64,000 nucleotides of DNA from Bacillota bacterium. GTDB lineage: Bacteria > Bacillota > Clostridia > Lachnospirales > Lachnospiraceae. The position numbers and the translations under genes were made by a program. The stretch covers positions 3,774 through 67,773 of the forward strand of contig JAEZUM010000084.1 of the NCBI GenBank assembly GCA_023421075.1. Direction: 5' to 3'. Each line of letters starts with the position of its first letter. Position 1 is the stretch's first letter. Below, one piece after another: positions 26,501 through 35,055 of this stretch. The notes beneath the pieces are model-generated. The model had not been told where the DNA came from. It worked only from the letters and a program-made list of their open reading frames with translations, and searched no databases.

Positions 26501-27088
26501 TTATTTATTATGATTGAATAAGTAACTCACAATTCTGGTAAGCTCTGCTTTGATGTCATCTTGGTTTGTAGTTCCGTTAGATGAAAAACTCAACATAATC
26601 ATTCCCTGTAGTGCGTATATAATAGTCTTTGCCACTATTTCAACATGGTCGGGTTGTATCAAGCCTTCTTGTATTAGACGAGCGAAGGAAGTATTCCACA
26701 TGTTGCTGAAGCGTTCCTCGAGTTTTTGATAACTGTTATCCCCATCCGGTTGAACAAACGGATAAAAGTAAAAAAAGCGGAATACATTTGGATACTTAAA
26801 GAAATAGTCGATATAGCAGTAAAAAGCACCAGTGATCTCCTCCGCCGGATCATCCTTCGTAAAAGGAATAGAGGTAAGCTCTGTAATCATATCCTCTATC
26901 ATGTCAAGACGTAAGGTCCATAAGAGTGCATTGACATCCTTAAAATAATAATACAAATTGGTATAGGAGTATCCTGTTACTTCTGCTAAATACCGAACCG
27001 TAACGGCCTCGTGCCCTTTCTCATGGACTATCCCCTTCGCGGCCTCAAGAATTTCTTTTTGAGTACGTTCTTTCTTAGATAGTTTCAT
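26501..27088 (-). CDS. TetR-family transcriptional regulator
   Basis: The 195-residue protein has an N-terminal TetR helix-turn-helix (VRYLAEVTGYSYTNLYYYFKD, about residues 26-46) followed by an all-helical ligand domain. It is the first gene of a two-gene minus-strand operon with the DUF4386-like membrane protein. A perfect 15-base inverted repeat lies 18 bases upstream of its start (27106-27141), the expected place for autorepression. The ligand is unknown. Confidence 0.88.
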   Translation of the reverse strand: MKLSKKERTQKEILEAAKGIVHEKGHEAVTVRYLAEVTGYSYTNLYYYFKDVNALLWTLRLDMIEDMITELTSIPFTKDDPAEEITGAFYCYIDYFFKYPNVFRFFYFYPFVQPDGDNSYQKLEERFSNMWNTSFARLIQEGLIQPDHVEIVAKTIIYALQGMIMLSFSSNGTTNQDDIKAELTRIVSYLFNHNK

Positions 27089-27105
27089 AAAACACCCCTT
27101 AATAA

Positions 27106-27141
27106 TTTTAACTAAGTTAAAAATAATTAACTTAGTTAAAA
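27106..27141. promoter_or_regulatory. Predicted TetR operator (15-base inverted repeat)
   Basis: TTTTAACTAAGTTAA (27106-27120) is repeated as its exact complement at 27127-27141 with 6 bases between. Each arm is itself nearly palindromic (TTAACTAAGTTAA), so two dimers could bind. Confidence 0.75.
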
Positions 27142-27315
27142 TATACTACGTATAAGTATCTGTGTCAAGAGTTTCCTCAGATAATTTTTTCCAAGTTGAA
27201 TAATGGGAAAAATATTTACCTCGATGAAAGTAAACCGGATCCAAGTTGTTTTTAGAATAAGAAAAACTGTACGCGCGGTAAACGATTAATATGTGTAGGA
27301 CAGATTCGTCAGGGA

Positions 27316-28605
27316 TTATTTAGCCAGGGGCAGCATAAGCTGCAGAATGAACACTCCACCCTCTGTTTCAAAGGAATATAGTCCGCCATGGCGTTCCACG
27401 ATGGAGATCATACTCTTGATTCCGAAGCCGTGTCCGGCTTCTTTGTTCATTGATCTTGGCAATTCACCTTCCATTTCGATGGTGCCTACATAAGCGTTCT
27501 CCGTAGAAAGAACCAGCTTGTGTCCATTGATAACGGCATGAATATAGACCTTACGAAGCCTCTCATCCTCTACCTGTGCGGCAGCAAAAATAGCATTTTC
27601 CAGTGCATTCGAAAGTAAAGAGCAAAGCTCTGTGTCATTAATACCTAGTTCCTCCGGCAGCTTGACATCTGCGTGTAAAACAACCCGCTCTTTTTTTGCC
27701 TTTGTCTCAAAGCTGGATAATATCAGATTGACGGTATCATTTTCGCAATAACGTACCGGTGTCAGGGCATCAATATCTGCTTCTGTAACGGCAAGGTATT
27801 CGTTGATTTTCTGAAGATCACCCTCAGCAGCAAATCCGCCAATCAGTGATAAGTGATGACGCATATCGTGACGATAGATTGCGGTACCTTTCTGCATCTG
27901 TCTCATCGTGTCAAGCTCAACCTGAGCCTGCTGGAGCTGAGAGGCAAAGATATCTCTTTCGCGCTGTGCAACTTCCTGCTTATGGGATTCATTATAATAT
28001 TGGAGAACAAATACTAAGTAAAAGGTACAAATCACAGAGGGAGTAAATTGCACGGCCCCCCGGGCACCGGTATACAGAATATCCGTATAGACCGTAGTAG
28101 CGTAGTCGAACAAATAGTATAACAGAGGTACGGCGCCAAACAGCAGACAGGAGCGAGTGGAACGCTCCATTAATTGTCTGACGGAATCAGCAATATATCT
28201 TCTCAGGAAGTAGTATACAACACACATGGCAGCAAAGTAACCGATATGATCTGCAATCTGGCTGCCGAAAACGGCTGCGGCAACGGAACCCATCCAGCGA
28301 GGGATCTGGCAGCAAAGATAGGCTGTCAGTACACTGCTGATCGAAATTGACCACGGGCGCTTGAAGTATAAGGCGAGGAAAAGAACCGATGGCACATGTG
28401 TAATGAAGGGATACAATTGCATTGTGGTCTTAAGACCAAACATCAACCAGCACAAAACTTGAATCATTAGGATAACGGTACAAAAAATGAATGTCGCAAG
28501 TTTCCCTCTACGCGTATTCAAGGCTCCTGCAAAAAGAAGTGATACTGCTGTACCGAAGATCATAGCCATGGTGGAACGAAATAAAAGAAAGAAGGTATAG
28601 ATCAC
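27316..28605 (-). CDS. GHKL-type sensor histidine kinase (AgrC-like)
   Basis: The 429-residue protein has about six N-terminal membrane helices (residues 1-210), a coiled-coil link, then the phospho-acceptor region YRHDMRHHLSL (about 241-251) and a GHKL ATPase domain with LLSNALENAI and GHGFGIKSM. This layout is that of the AgrC/BlpH sensor group, which often detects peptides. It starts at GTG and its start overlaps the stop of the LytTR regulator gene by 4 bases, so they form a two-component pair. Confidence 0.88.
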   Translation of the reverse strand: MIYTFFLLFRSTMAMIFGTAVSLLFAGALNTRRGKLATFIFCTVILMIQVLCWLMFGLKTTMQLYPFITHVPSVLFLALYFKRPWSISISSVLTAYLCCQIPRWMGSVAAAVFGSQIADHIGYFAAMCVVYYFLRRYIADSVRQLMERSTRSCLLFGAVPLLYYLFDYATTVYTDILYTGARGAVQFTPSVICTFYLVFVLQYYNESHKQEVAQRERDIFASQLQQAQVELDTMRQMQKGTAIYRHDMRHHLSLIGGFAAEGDLQKINEYLAVTEADIDALTPVRYCENDTVNLILSSFETKAKKERVVLHADVKLPEELGINDTELCSLLSNALENAIFAAAQVEDERLRKVYIHAVINGHKLVLSTENAYVGTIEMEGELPRSMNKEAGHGFGIKSMISIVERHGGLYSFETEGGVFILQLMLPLAK

Positions 28606-29333
28606 AGCCCCTCCCTCCTTTCGTGCGGTGACAGCAGATATTTCATATAGGCTGCTTTGACCTTTACAAAAGCATCTCTAGCAATAGGCACTGTTTTCCT
28701 GACCGTTGTAGTGAGTCCATTCTTGTCAAGCTCAGTTACCTGGCGCAGGTTAATCAGATAGGAGCGGTGTGGTTTCATAAAATATGGGTCTGACAGAAGC
28801 TTTTCCTCATAATCGCTTAAGTAACCGTAGGCTTCCCGAACCTCGCCGTTTACCAACATAAATTGTAGGGTACGATTTGTGACTTCCACATAGACGATTT
28901 GCGAAAAGAGCAGCTTAATGATACCGCTTCCTGTTTTCAATGTCAGATACGGCTCCGCCTGTGTCAGCCTTGTCAGCTGCTTATCCAGAGAAGGAAAGAC
29001 CTCATCCTTCCGCGCAGGCTTTATGATGTAATCTTCTGCACCCACACGGTAGCTCTCCACTGCATATTCGCGGGAAGAGGTAAGGAAGATAATCGGGATC
29101 TCACGATCCGTCAAGCGGATTTCTTTGGCGGCTTCCATACCGGTAAGTCCCGGCATAAGGATATCCAGCAATAATATATCAAACCGTCTGACTTTCAGTG
29201 TCTCTAAAAGCTCAATGGCACTATGAAAAGCTTCATAGGTAACGGAACTATCCCGTTCTCTTCGATAATCCTCCAAAAGCGAGGAAATGCGGGAGAGTTC
29301 CTCTAAGCTGTCATCACAAACTGCAATATGCAT
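28602..29333 (-). CDS. LytTR-family response regulator
   Basis: The receiver domain (residues 1-120; MHIAVCDD, LLLDILMPGLTG with phospho-Asp near 53, and the KPARK switch Lys) is followed by a LytTR DNA-binding domain (about 135-235). I place the start at the ATG at 29333, because GGAGG lies 8 bases before it; a longer frame reaches 29366. It partners the GHKL kinase encoded next. Likely targets are the direct-repeat sites at 29415-29447 and 23459-23491, whose 21-base period fits LytTR binding. The regulon is inference. Confidence 0.9.
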   Translation of the reverse strand: MHIAVCDDSLEELSRISSLLEDYRRERDSSVTYEAFHSAIELLETLKVRRFDILLLDILMPGLTGMEAAKEIRLTDREIPIIFLTSSREYAVESYRVGAEDYIIKPARKDEVFPSLDKQLTRLTQAEPYLTLKTGSGIIKLLFSQIVYVEVTNRTLQFMLVNGEVREAYGYLSDYEEKLLSDPYFMKPHRSYLINLRQVTELDKNGLTTTVRKTVPIARDAFVKVKAAYMKYLLSPHERREGL

Positions 29334-29414
29334 CTTCGTATCCTCCGTAAGGGTATCATAAACCAAGATTATTATAGTACAAAAATCATAGGGTTACAAG
29401 AATTTGGAATTACG

Positions 29415-29480
29415 ATTCATGCGGTAGGAGATACGATTCGTGCGATAGACAGTTTTTAGGGAGGAAATCTGATATTATTA
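29415..29480 (+). promoter_or_regulatory. Direct-repeat regulator site and promoter, copy 2
   Basis: ATTCATGCGGTA (29415-29426) and ATTCGTGCGATA (29436-29447) have the same 21-base period as at 23459, and TATTATTA again starts 58 bases after the first repeat. The site lies between the LytTR regulator gene and the divergent small membrane protein gene. Confidence 0.6.
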
Positions 29481-29522
29481 CGATGTTTGATCATGATTTC
29501 GAAAAGAATGGGAGGGATGCCT

Positions 29523-29861
29523 ATGATAACAGTCGCACTAGGCTGGTTGATTGCAGGAATTTGTGTGGCCGCATTTGTTGCTTTGTGGTTTACCGTGAGT
29601 TACCGGGAATTATCTGCTAAGCGGAAGAGTTTGGATGCAATCAGAGAACAGGTGCAAGTCCACCGCCGACTGTATATGCAGGAGCGTGGCGGGGAAAATG
29701 ATGCGGCAGCGCAAAAAGTATTGGAGAATAAGCTTATGGTATATCGGGAAGTGGAAAAGGATTATAACGCTTTGTTAAGAAGACTGGTGAACCGAGTGCC
29801 TTCTTTCTTTATGAGATTTCATCCGGCAGGTAAGGAGCATGGACAAAGTAATCCGAAATAG
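29523..29861 (+). CDS. Small membrane-anchored protein, LemA-like in part
   Basis: With the start at the ATG 6 bases after GGGAGGG, the protein has 112 residues; a longer frame from 29487 lacks such a site. One membrane helix (about residues 3-25) is followed by a charged helical region whose pattern (KRKSLDAIREQVQVHRRLYMQERGG) recalls short LemA-like proteins. It is divergent from the LytTR two-component genes and directly downstream of the paired repeats, so it is the best candidate target of that system. No activity is known. Confidence 0.7.
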   Translation: MITVALGWLIAGICVAAFVALWFTVSYRELSAKRKSLDAIREQVQVHRRLYMQERGGENDAAAQKVLENKLMVYREVEKDYNALLRRLVNRVPSFFMRFHPAGKEHGQSNPK

Positions 29862-29959
29862 ACGAAGTAGTTATTGTAATACAATTTTTTTAAGTTTATA
29901 ATAATCTTATAAAACCATATTCGGTAAGTCTTTACCATAATAGGACAGGAGGATAAGAT

Positions 29960-31054
29960 ATGAAAAGAGCCATAGTATTTGTTTTTCTATGCTTCACTGT
30001 ACTAGTAATGTTACCTAAGACGACAGCTCGTGCACAGGAGAATTTACTGATCAATGGAAATGCTGAGAATGAGATGACCGGGTGGGTAGATCCTGATAGT
30101 TTTTGGTTTCCTAGCGCACCGATTACTCCTATGGAAGGACAGTACTTTTTCTGGCCAAGCAAAAAGGCTTGTAATACCAGTTATATTTATCAGGATATTG
30201 ACTTAACCTCTTATGAAGCCGGAACCTGGGTGGAATTATCCGGTTGGCTGGCGAATTGGGATCAATCACCGAATGATGAAGCCATATTGCAGCTTGAATT
30301 CTTGGATTCGAAGGGTGCGGTTCTAAAGGCACTTTCCAGATCACAACGTAATCCGGCATGGACACAGCATACGATAAGAACTCAGATGATGAATTCTGCG
30401 GTAACCGCCAGAGTGAAGTTAATAGCTAATCGCTATGTAGGTAGTGACAATGATGCCTATTTCGATGATTTATCCTTTTCCGTTTTAGAAGGCAGCTATC
30501 AAACAGTCTATATCACTGGAAGCAAATCAACCGCCAAATCAGGTGATGTCATAAAGCTGAAAGCGAATAACGGACTGACCACAGATCCGAAGAAATATAC
30601 CTGGACCAGTTCCTATGATGCATTGGCTAAGGTCAATGAAGCAGGTGAGGTTACATTCAAAGGCTCAAATTCAGAAGAAGTCGCAATTTATGCAAAGGAC
30701 AAAGAAAGTAATATTGTTGGAGTTTTTTATATTAACTCCGATAAGATAAATGACTCACCGGCTCCGTCTCAAGTGAAATCGTTGAGAAAAGGAAAGGTTA
30801 CTAAGAATGCGATAACTGTACAATGGGATAAAAGTAAGGGAGCGCAAGGATATTATGTTTACCAATATAACACGGCTACGAAGAAGTGGGTATTGGTTGG
30901 CACCGTAAAGGATAGTAATACTACCAGCTTTACAATTCAGAAACTTAAAAGTGCAACACCCTATAAACTAAAGGTAGCAGCTTATGTAACTTATGGCAAA
31001 GAGTCTTATTCAGGGGTTTATTCAAAGACGATTACCGTAACTACATCAAAATAA
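29960..31054 (+). CDS. Secreted protein with carbohydrate-binding-like, Big2-like and FN3 domains
   Basis: A signal peptide (MKRAIVFVFLCF, cleavage near residue 26 after Ala-Arg-Ala) is followed by a beta-sandwich domain (about 28-175; NLLINGNAENEMTGW resembles CBM4/9-like or discoidin-like glycan-binding modules). Then come a Big2-like domain (180-265) and an FN3 domain (270-364). There is no SLH, LPXTG or catalytic domain, so it is released or held by binding. AGGAGG precedes the ATG. It may bind plant or cell-wall glycans; nothing in the sequence shows an enzyme activity. Confidence 0.8.
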   Translation: MKRAIVFVFLCFTVLVMLPKTTARAQENLLINGNAENEMTGWVDPDSFWFPSAPITPMEGQYFFWPSKKACNTSYIYQDIDLTSYEAGTWVELSGWLANWDQSPNDEAILQLEFLDSKGAVLKALSRSQRNPAWTQHTIRTQMMNSAVTARVKLIANRYVGSDNDAYFDDLSFSVLEGSYQTVYITGSKSTAKSGDVIKLKANNGLTTDPKKYTWTSSYDALAKVNEAGEVTFKGSNSEEVAIYAKDKESNIVGVFYINSDKINDSPAPSQVKSLRKGKVTKNAITVQWDKSKGAQGYYVYQYNTATKKWVLVGTVKDSNTTSFTIQKLKSATPYKLKVAAYVTYGKESYSGVYSKTITVTTSK

Positions 31055-31090
31055 TAATTGCGTTAATAATATATCTTAAACTTAACAAAT

Positions 31091-31153
31091 AAAAGCGCCT
31101 CCTTAGGTAGATGGTTATAGGATATTAACCGTTTCCTAAGGAGGAGCTTTTTC
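31091..31153 (+). terminator. Long hairpin terminator
   Basis: CCTCCTTAGG pairs with CCTAAGGAGG, an inner GGTTA/TTAACC stem extends it, and GCTTTTTC follows. It ends the FN3-protein transcript ahead of the van cluster. Confidence 0.75.
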
Positions 31154-31272
31154 TGTTATAAGGTTTACTTGATCGAAAGATAGATTGGACAAATCTGATA
31201 ATATTTGATAAGTTATATAATGTAAATTATTATTAAAACCACCTCGAGGGATGGAGTAATGGGGTTAACGGT

Positions 31273-31971
31273 ATGAGTGAGAGTATTTTAATTGTAGATG
31301 ATGAGAAAGAGATCGCGGACCTGATGGAATTGTATCTGAAAAATGATGGGTATCAGGTCTATAAGTTCTATTCCGGATTTGAGGCATTAGAATGTATTAA
31401 TACGAGAAGGCTGGATCTTGCAATATTGGATGTCATGTTGCCTGACATTGATGGCTTTCACATCTGCCAGAAGATCAGGGAACAATACTTCTTTCCGGTT
31501 ATTATGTTAACCGCTAAGGTTGAGGATATGGATAAAATTATGGGGCTTACGCTAGGTGCTGATGATTATATCACAAAGCCCTTCAACCCATTGGAGGTTG
31601 TAGCCCGGGTTAAAACACAGTTAAGACGGTATATGCGTTATAATCATTCCGAAGGGATAGAAGCGCCGATTCTGAACGAGTATGATTTCAGAGGTCTGGT
31701 GATTAACAAGGATACACACAAATGTTTATTATATGGAAAACCGCTTGTACTGACACCGATCGAGTTTTCTATTATATGGTATCTGTGTGAGCATAAGGGT
31801 AAGGTGGTATCTTCGGAAGAGCTGTTTGAGGCTGTCTGGGGAGAAAAATATCTGGATAATAATAACACGGTCATGGCACATATCGGACGAATTCGTGAGA
31901 AAATGAAGGATTCCTCGAAAAATCCTAAGTTTATTAAGACTGTCTGGGGGGTTGGTTATCAAATTGAATAG
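31273..31971 (+). CDS. vanR: OmpR-family response regulator of the van cluster (VanR-like)
   Basis: The 232-residue protein has a receiver domain (ILIVDDEKE at the start, phospho-Asp in LAILDVMLPDIDG near 54, TAK and KPFNP) and a winged-helix DNA-binding domain (about 135-232; KGKVVSSEELFEAVWG). It begins a run of genes in the order vanR, vanS, ligase, vanXY, vanT, as in the vanG-like cluster of Clostridioides difficile. It probably activates the ligase operon when VanS is triggered by glycopeptides. The vanS start lies inside its last codons. Confidence 0.88.
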   Translation: MSESILIVDDEKEIADLMELYLKNDGYQVYKFYSGFEALECINTRRLDLAILDVMLPDIDGFHICQKIREQYFFPVIMLTAKVEDMDKIMGLTLGADDYITKPFNPLEVVARVKTQLRRYMRYNHSEGIEAPILNEYDFRGLVINKDTHKCLLYGKPLVLTPIEFSIIWYLCEHKGKVVSSEELFEAVWGEKYLDNNNTVMAHIGRIREKMKDSSKNPKFIKTVWGVGYQIE

Positions 31972-33061
31972 AAGAAAAGTAAATTTCAAAAAGGCCTTGT
32001 CCCTTCGTATTCTGACCAGATTCTTTATTGCAGTGATGATATATTCGGTCATAATGATTGCTTTATTTGCGCTATCAAGGATTTTCTTACGGCAGTTTAT
32101 TTGGTATGACAGTAATCCCCTATACCGAGTATTCAATTTAATCGAAGATCGATACATTTTATTTTTTGTCATCATTTTGGGAATTGGATATCTGTGTATT
32201 TTTCTTCATTACTGGTTGAAGACCTTAGGTTACCTGGAAAATATAATTCAGGCGACAGAAGCAATCTACAATACCAAGGGCGAACTCATCGAGCTGCCAT
32301 CCGAATTAAAGGAAGTAGAGTATCAGATGAATCAAATCATGATGGATATTCAGAATAATGAACGGGCAGCGAAGGAAGCAGAGCAGAGGAAGAATGATCT
32401 GGTGGTATATCTTGCGCATGATTTAAAGACACCGCTTACCTCGGTAATCGGATATCTCACCTTATTAAAAGAAGAGCAACAGATTTCAGAGGAGCTTCGA
32501 GAGAAATATCTCTCGATATCACTGGATAAGGCAGAACGTCTCGAAGACCTGATCAATGAATTCTTTGAGATAACCCGTTTTAATCTTACGAATCTGACGC
32601 TTGAGCTGAGTAAAATTAATCTTACCCGCATGCTGGAGCAGATTGTTTATGAGTTTGGACCGATGCTTGCTGAGAAGGATTTAGTCTGTAATATCAATGC
32701 GGCCCCGGATATTATGATAAAATGTGATGTTAATAAGATGCAACGTGTCTTTGATAATCTTCTTCGCAATGCCATCAATTACAGCTTCCCCGAGGGTGTG
32801 ATTCAGATCTCGGTGGCACAGCATGATACAGGACTTAACATAAGCTTTTTAAATCATGGAAATACGATACCTTCCGAAAAGCTTGAGAGAATATTTGAGC
32901 AGTTCTACCGTCTAGACACCGCAAGAACGTCAAAAACCGGTGGCGCAGGACTCGGACTTGCCATAGCGAAGGAGATTGTTGAGCTTCATAGGGGGTCCAT
33001 AAGTGCAGTAAGCGAAAATGAAGTGATCGAATTTATAATTAACCTACCTGAGCTTTCGTAG
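31952..33061 (+). CDS. vanS: Sensor histidine kinase of the van cluster (VanS-like)
   Basis: The protein has two membrane helices (about 23-45 and 68-88) with a very short outside loop, a HAMP-like link, the phospho-acceptor box LAHDLKTPLTSV (about 154-165) and an HATPase domain with N (LLRNAINYS), FEQFYR and GGAGLGLAI motifs. The frame starts at a TTG just after GGGGGG and overlaps vanR by 20 bases; a second TTG at 31964 is possible. The short sensor loop is like that of VanS proteins of the vanG/vanB types. Confidence 0.85.
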   Translation: MVIKLNRRKVNFKKALSLRILTRFFIAVMIYSVIMIALFALSRIFLRQFIWYDSNPLYRVFNLIEDRYILFFVIILGIGYLCIFLHYWLKTLGYLENIIQATEAIYNTKGELIELPSELKEVEYQMNQIMMDIQNNERAAKEAEQRKNDLVVYLAHDLKTPLTSVIGYLTLLKEEQQISEELREKYLSISLDKAERLEDLINEFFEITRFNLTNLTLELSKINLTRMLEQIVYEFGPMLAEKDLVCNINAAPDIMIKCDVNKMQRVFDNLLRNAINYSFPEGVIQISVAQHDTGLNISFLNHGNTIPSEKLERIFEQFYRLDTARTSKTGGAGLGLAIAKEIVELHRGSISAVSENEVIEFIINLPELS

Positions 33062-33118
33062 GAAAAATGTAAGAATTTATTAGGAAAATAGATAGCTTTC
33101 ATAAAGAAAAAGCGAATA

Positions 33119-33175
33119 AAAAGCATTCTCACGTCTGGTAATATTAGATTACCAAGGACAAGAGGATGCTTTTTT
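33119..33175 (+). terminator. Hairpin with T run between vanS and the ligase gene
   Basis: AAAAGCAT and ATGCTTTTTT form the base, CTC/GAG continues after a bulge, and GGTAAT/ATTACC forms the inner stem. It separates the regulators from the resistance genes, either as a terminator or as an attenuator. Confidence 0.65.
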
Positions 33176-33242
33176 CAGTGGGAAAGAAATACTAAGGCAG
33201 ACTCATTATTTGTTCCTATCAAATAGGAGAAGGAGAAGAACG

Positions 33243-34295
33243 ATGAGAAAGAGAACGATCGCAATCATTTTTGGGGGATGCTCCAGTGAGTACCCGGTAT
33301 CCCTGCAATCTGCGTATTCAATCATTTCTAATATGGATGCAAGGCGCTATGAGACAGTCTTAGTCGGAATTACAAAGGAAGGCTCCTGGTTTCGGTACTA
33401 TGGATCGATTGACAAGATTCAACAGGACACCTGGCATTTACAAGGAGAGGAATGCATACCGATTGTGATTTCACCGAATCGTGATCTTCACGGAATGATA
33501 GAGTTTCGACAAGAAGGAATGCATTATATCAAAATTGATGCAGTATTTCCGGTCCTACATGGCAAGAACGGAGAGGATGGAACAATTCAAGGACTCATCG
33601 AGTTGGCAGGCATTCCTTTGATCGGATGCGGTACCTTAAGCTCAGCATTATGTATGGACAAGTATAGAGCGCATAGAATGGTTACGGCGGAAGGAATCAG
33701 TACGCCAAGATCAATCGTTATGACAAAACAATATGATAACTCGGTTCTCTATGATAAGACTAAGGAATTGACATATCCCGTTTTTGTAAAACCGGTGAAA
33801 GCAGGATCCTCCATTGGGATTACAAAGGTGTATGAAAAAATGGATTTATCAAAAGCTGTAAAGAAGGCATTCTCTTATGATAATGAAATTATTATAGAGG
33901 AAAATATCGAGGGCTTCGAGGTTGGGTGCGCTATTCTAGGAAATCATGATTTGATTATAGGAGAAGTTGATGAGATAGAGCTTTCAGAGGGATTTTTCGA
34001 TTTTGAAGAAAAATATACATTGAAATCATCCAGAATTCATATGCCGGCCAGGATTGATCAGCAGACTGCGGACCATATCAAACATACTGCAAAGAAGATT
34101 TATAAGATACTTGGTTGCACGGGCTTTGCCAGAGTGGATATGTTTCTGACTCCGGATCAGAGGATTGTATTCAATGAAGTGAATACAATACCGGGCTTTA
34201 CCTCACATAGCCGTTATCCCAATATGATGAAGGAGATCGGGCTTCCTTTTGAGGAGCTGCTAACCAAATTGATTGAATTGGGGATGAATCGATGA
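33243..34295 (+). CDS. vanG: D-alanine-D-serine-type ligase (VanG-like)
   Basis: This ATP-grasp ligase makes the altered dipeptide that replaces D-Ala-D-Ala in peptidoglycan precursors. Visible are IIFGGCSSEYPVSLQSA (residues 6-22), VFPVLHGKNGEDGTIQG (101-117), the ATP-binding KPVKAGSSIGI and the metal site FNEVNTIPGFTSHSRYP. The omega-loop reads EKYTLKSSRIHMPAR; this EKYTLK form is typical of VanC/VanG-type D-Ser ligases, whereas D-Lac ligases (VanA/VanB) have a different loop. I start at the ATG at 33243 after GGAGAAGGAG; the frame extends to 33210. The gene overlaps vanXY by 4 bases. Confidence 0.9.
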   Translation: MRKRTIAIIFGGCSSEYPVSLQSAYSIISNMDARRYETVLVGITKEGSWFRYYGSIDKIQQDTWHLQGEECIPIVISPNRDLHGMIEFRQEGMHYIKIDAVFPVLHGKNGEDGTIQGLIELAGIPLIGCGTLSSALCMDKYRAHRMVTAEGISTPRSIVMTKQYDNSVLYDKTKELTYPVFVKPVKAGSSIGITKVYEKMDLSKAVKKAFSYDNEIIIEENIEGFEVGCAILGNHDLIIGEVDEIELSEGFFDFEEKYTLKSSRIHMPARIDQQTADHIKHTAKKIYKILGCTGFARVDMFLTPDQRIVFNEVNTIPGFTSHSRYPNMMKEIGLPFEELLTKLIELGMNR

Positions 34296-35050
34296 AAGCG
34301 ATTACCCTTCCTAAGACTGATATTCATAAAGGCAGCCTAATCCTGATTAATAAAGCTTACCCTTTGGTAAGTCAAGAGGTCATGAAGTATCGATCCCTTT
34401 CTCAGGTTAGTAGACAAGGAGCAAATGTTCTATTGGAAATGAAAACGGCAGCAGTATTAACACATGTGATGGAAAAGCTGCAGTGTCAGGAGGAAATCAT
34501 ACCGGTAAGTGGTTACCGGACCCTTCAGGAGCAGCAGAGAATTTATGAGGATTCGTTGAAAGCAAACGGTAGTGAATTTACAGAAAAATATGTTGCCCTG
34601 CCGGGTCATAGTGAGCATCAGACCGGACTAGCAATTGATTTGGCTTTCAATCAGGAGAATATAGATTTCATACGACCGGAATTTCCTTATGAGGGAGTAT
34701 GCAATGTATTCCGTGAGAAGGCATTGCAGTGTGGATTCGTAGAACGATATCCGAGGCAAAAGGAGTCAATTACCGGGATAGCTCATGAACCATGGCATTT
34801 TCGATATGTTGGCTATCCACATTCCTTGATTATGCAGGAGAATAATCTGACCTTGGAGGAGTATGTAGCGTTCATAAAACAATATCACGAGGAAGGGCAG
34901 AATTATGTTGTGAAGATAAACCGACAGGAAATTGAGGTTTTCTATGTAGGTGCTCATGACACCCTTACAAGGATTGATCTGCCGGATGACGCGATTTATC
35001 AGGTCTCCGGTAATAATGTCGATGGTTTCATCGTTACCTTATGGAGGTAG
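34292..35050 (+). CDS. vanXY: D,D-dipeptidase / D,D-carboxypeptidase (VanXY-like)
   Basis: This zinc peptidase removes D-Ala-D-Ala and terminal D-Ala from normal precursors, so that the altered ones dominate. The M15 motifs are clear: GYRT near 72, SEHQTGLAIDL near 108-118 (SxHxxGxAxD zinc site) and EPWHFRYVG near 167. At 252 residues with no membrane anchor it is cytoplasmic, as for VanXY of vanC/vanG clusters. It starts inside the last codons of the ligase gene, and its own end overlaps the start region of the racemase gene. Confidence 0.88.
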   Translation: MKAITLPKTDIHKGSLILINKAYPLVSQEVMKYRSLSQVSRQGANVLLEMKTAAVLTHVMEKLQCQEEIIPVSGYRTLQEQQRIYEDSLKANGSEFTEKYVALPGHSEHQTGLAIDLAFNQENIDFIRPEFPYEGVCNVFREKALQCGFVERYPRQKESITGIAHEPWHFRYVGYPHSLIMQENNLTLEEYVAFIKQYHEEGQNYVVKINRQEIEVFYVGAHDTLTRIDLPDDAIYQVSGNNVDGFIVTLWR

Positions 35051-35055
35051 TTGCC

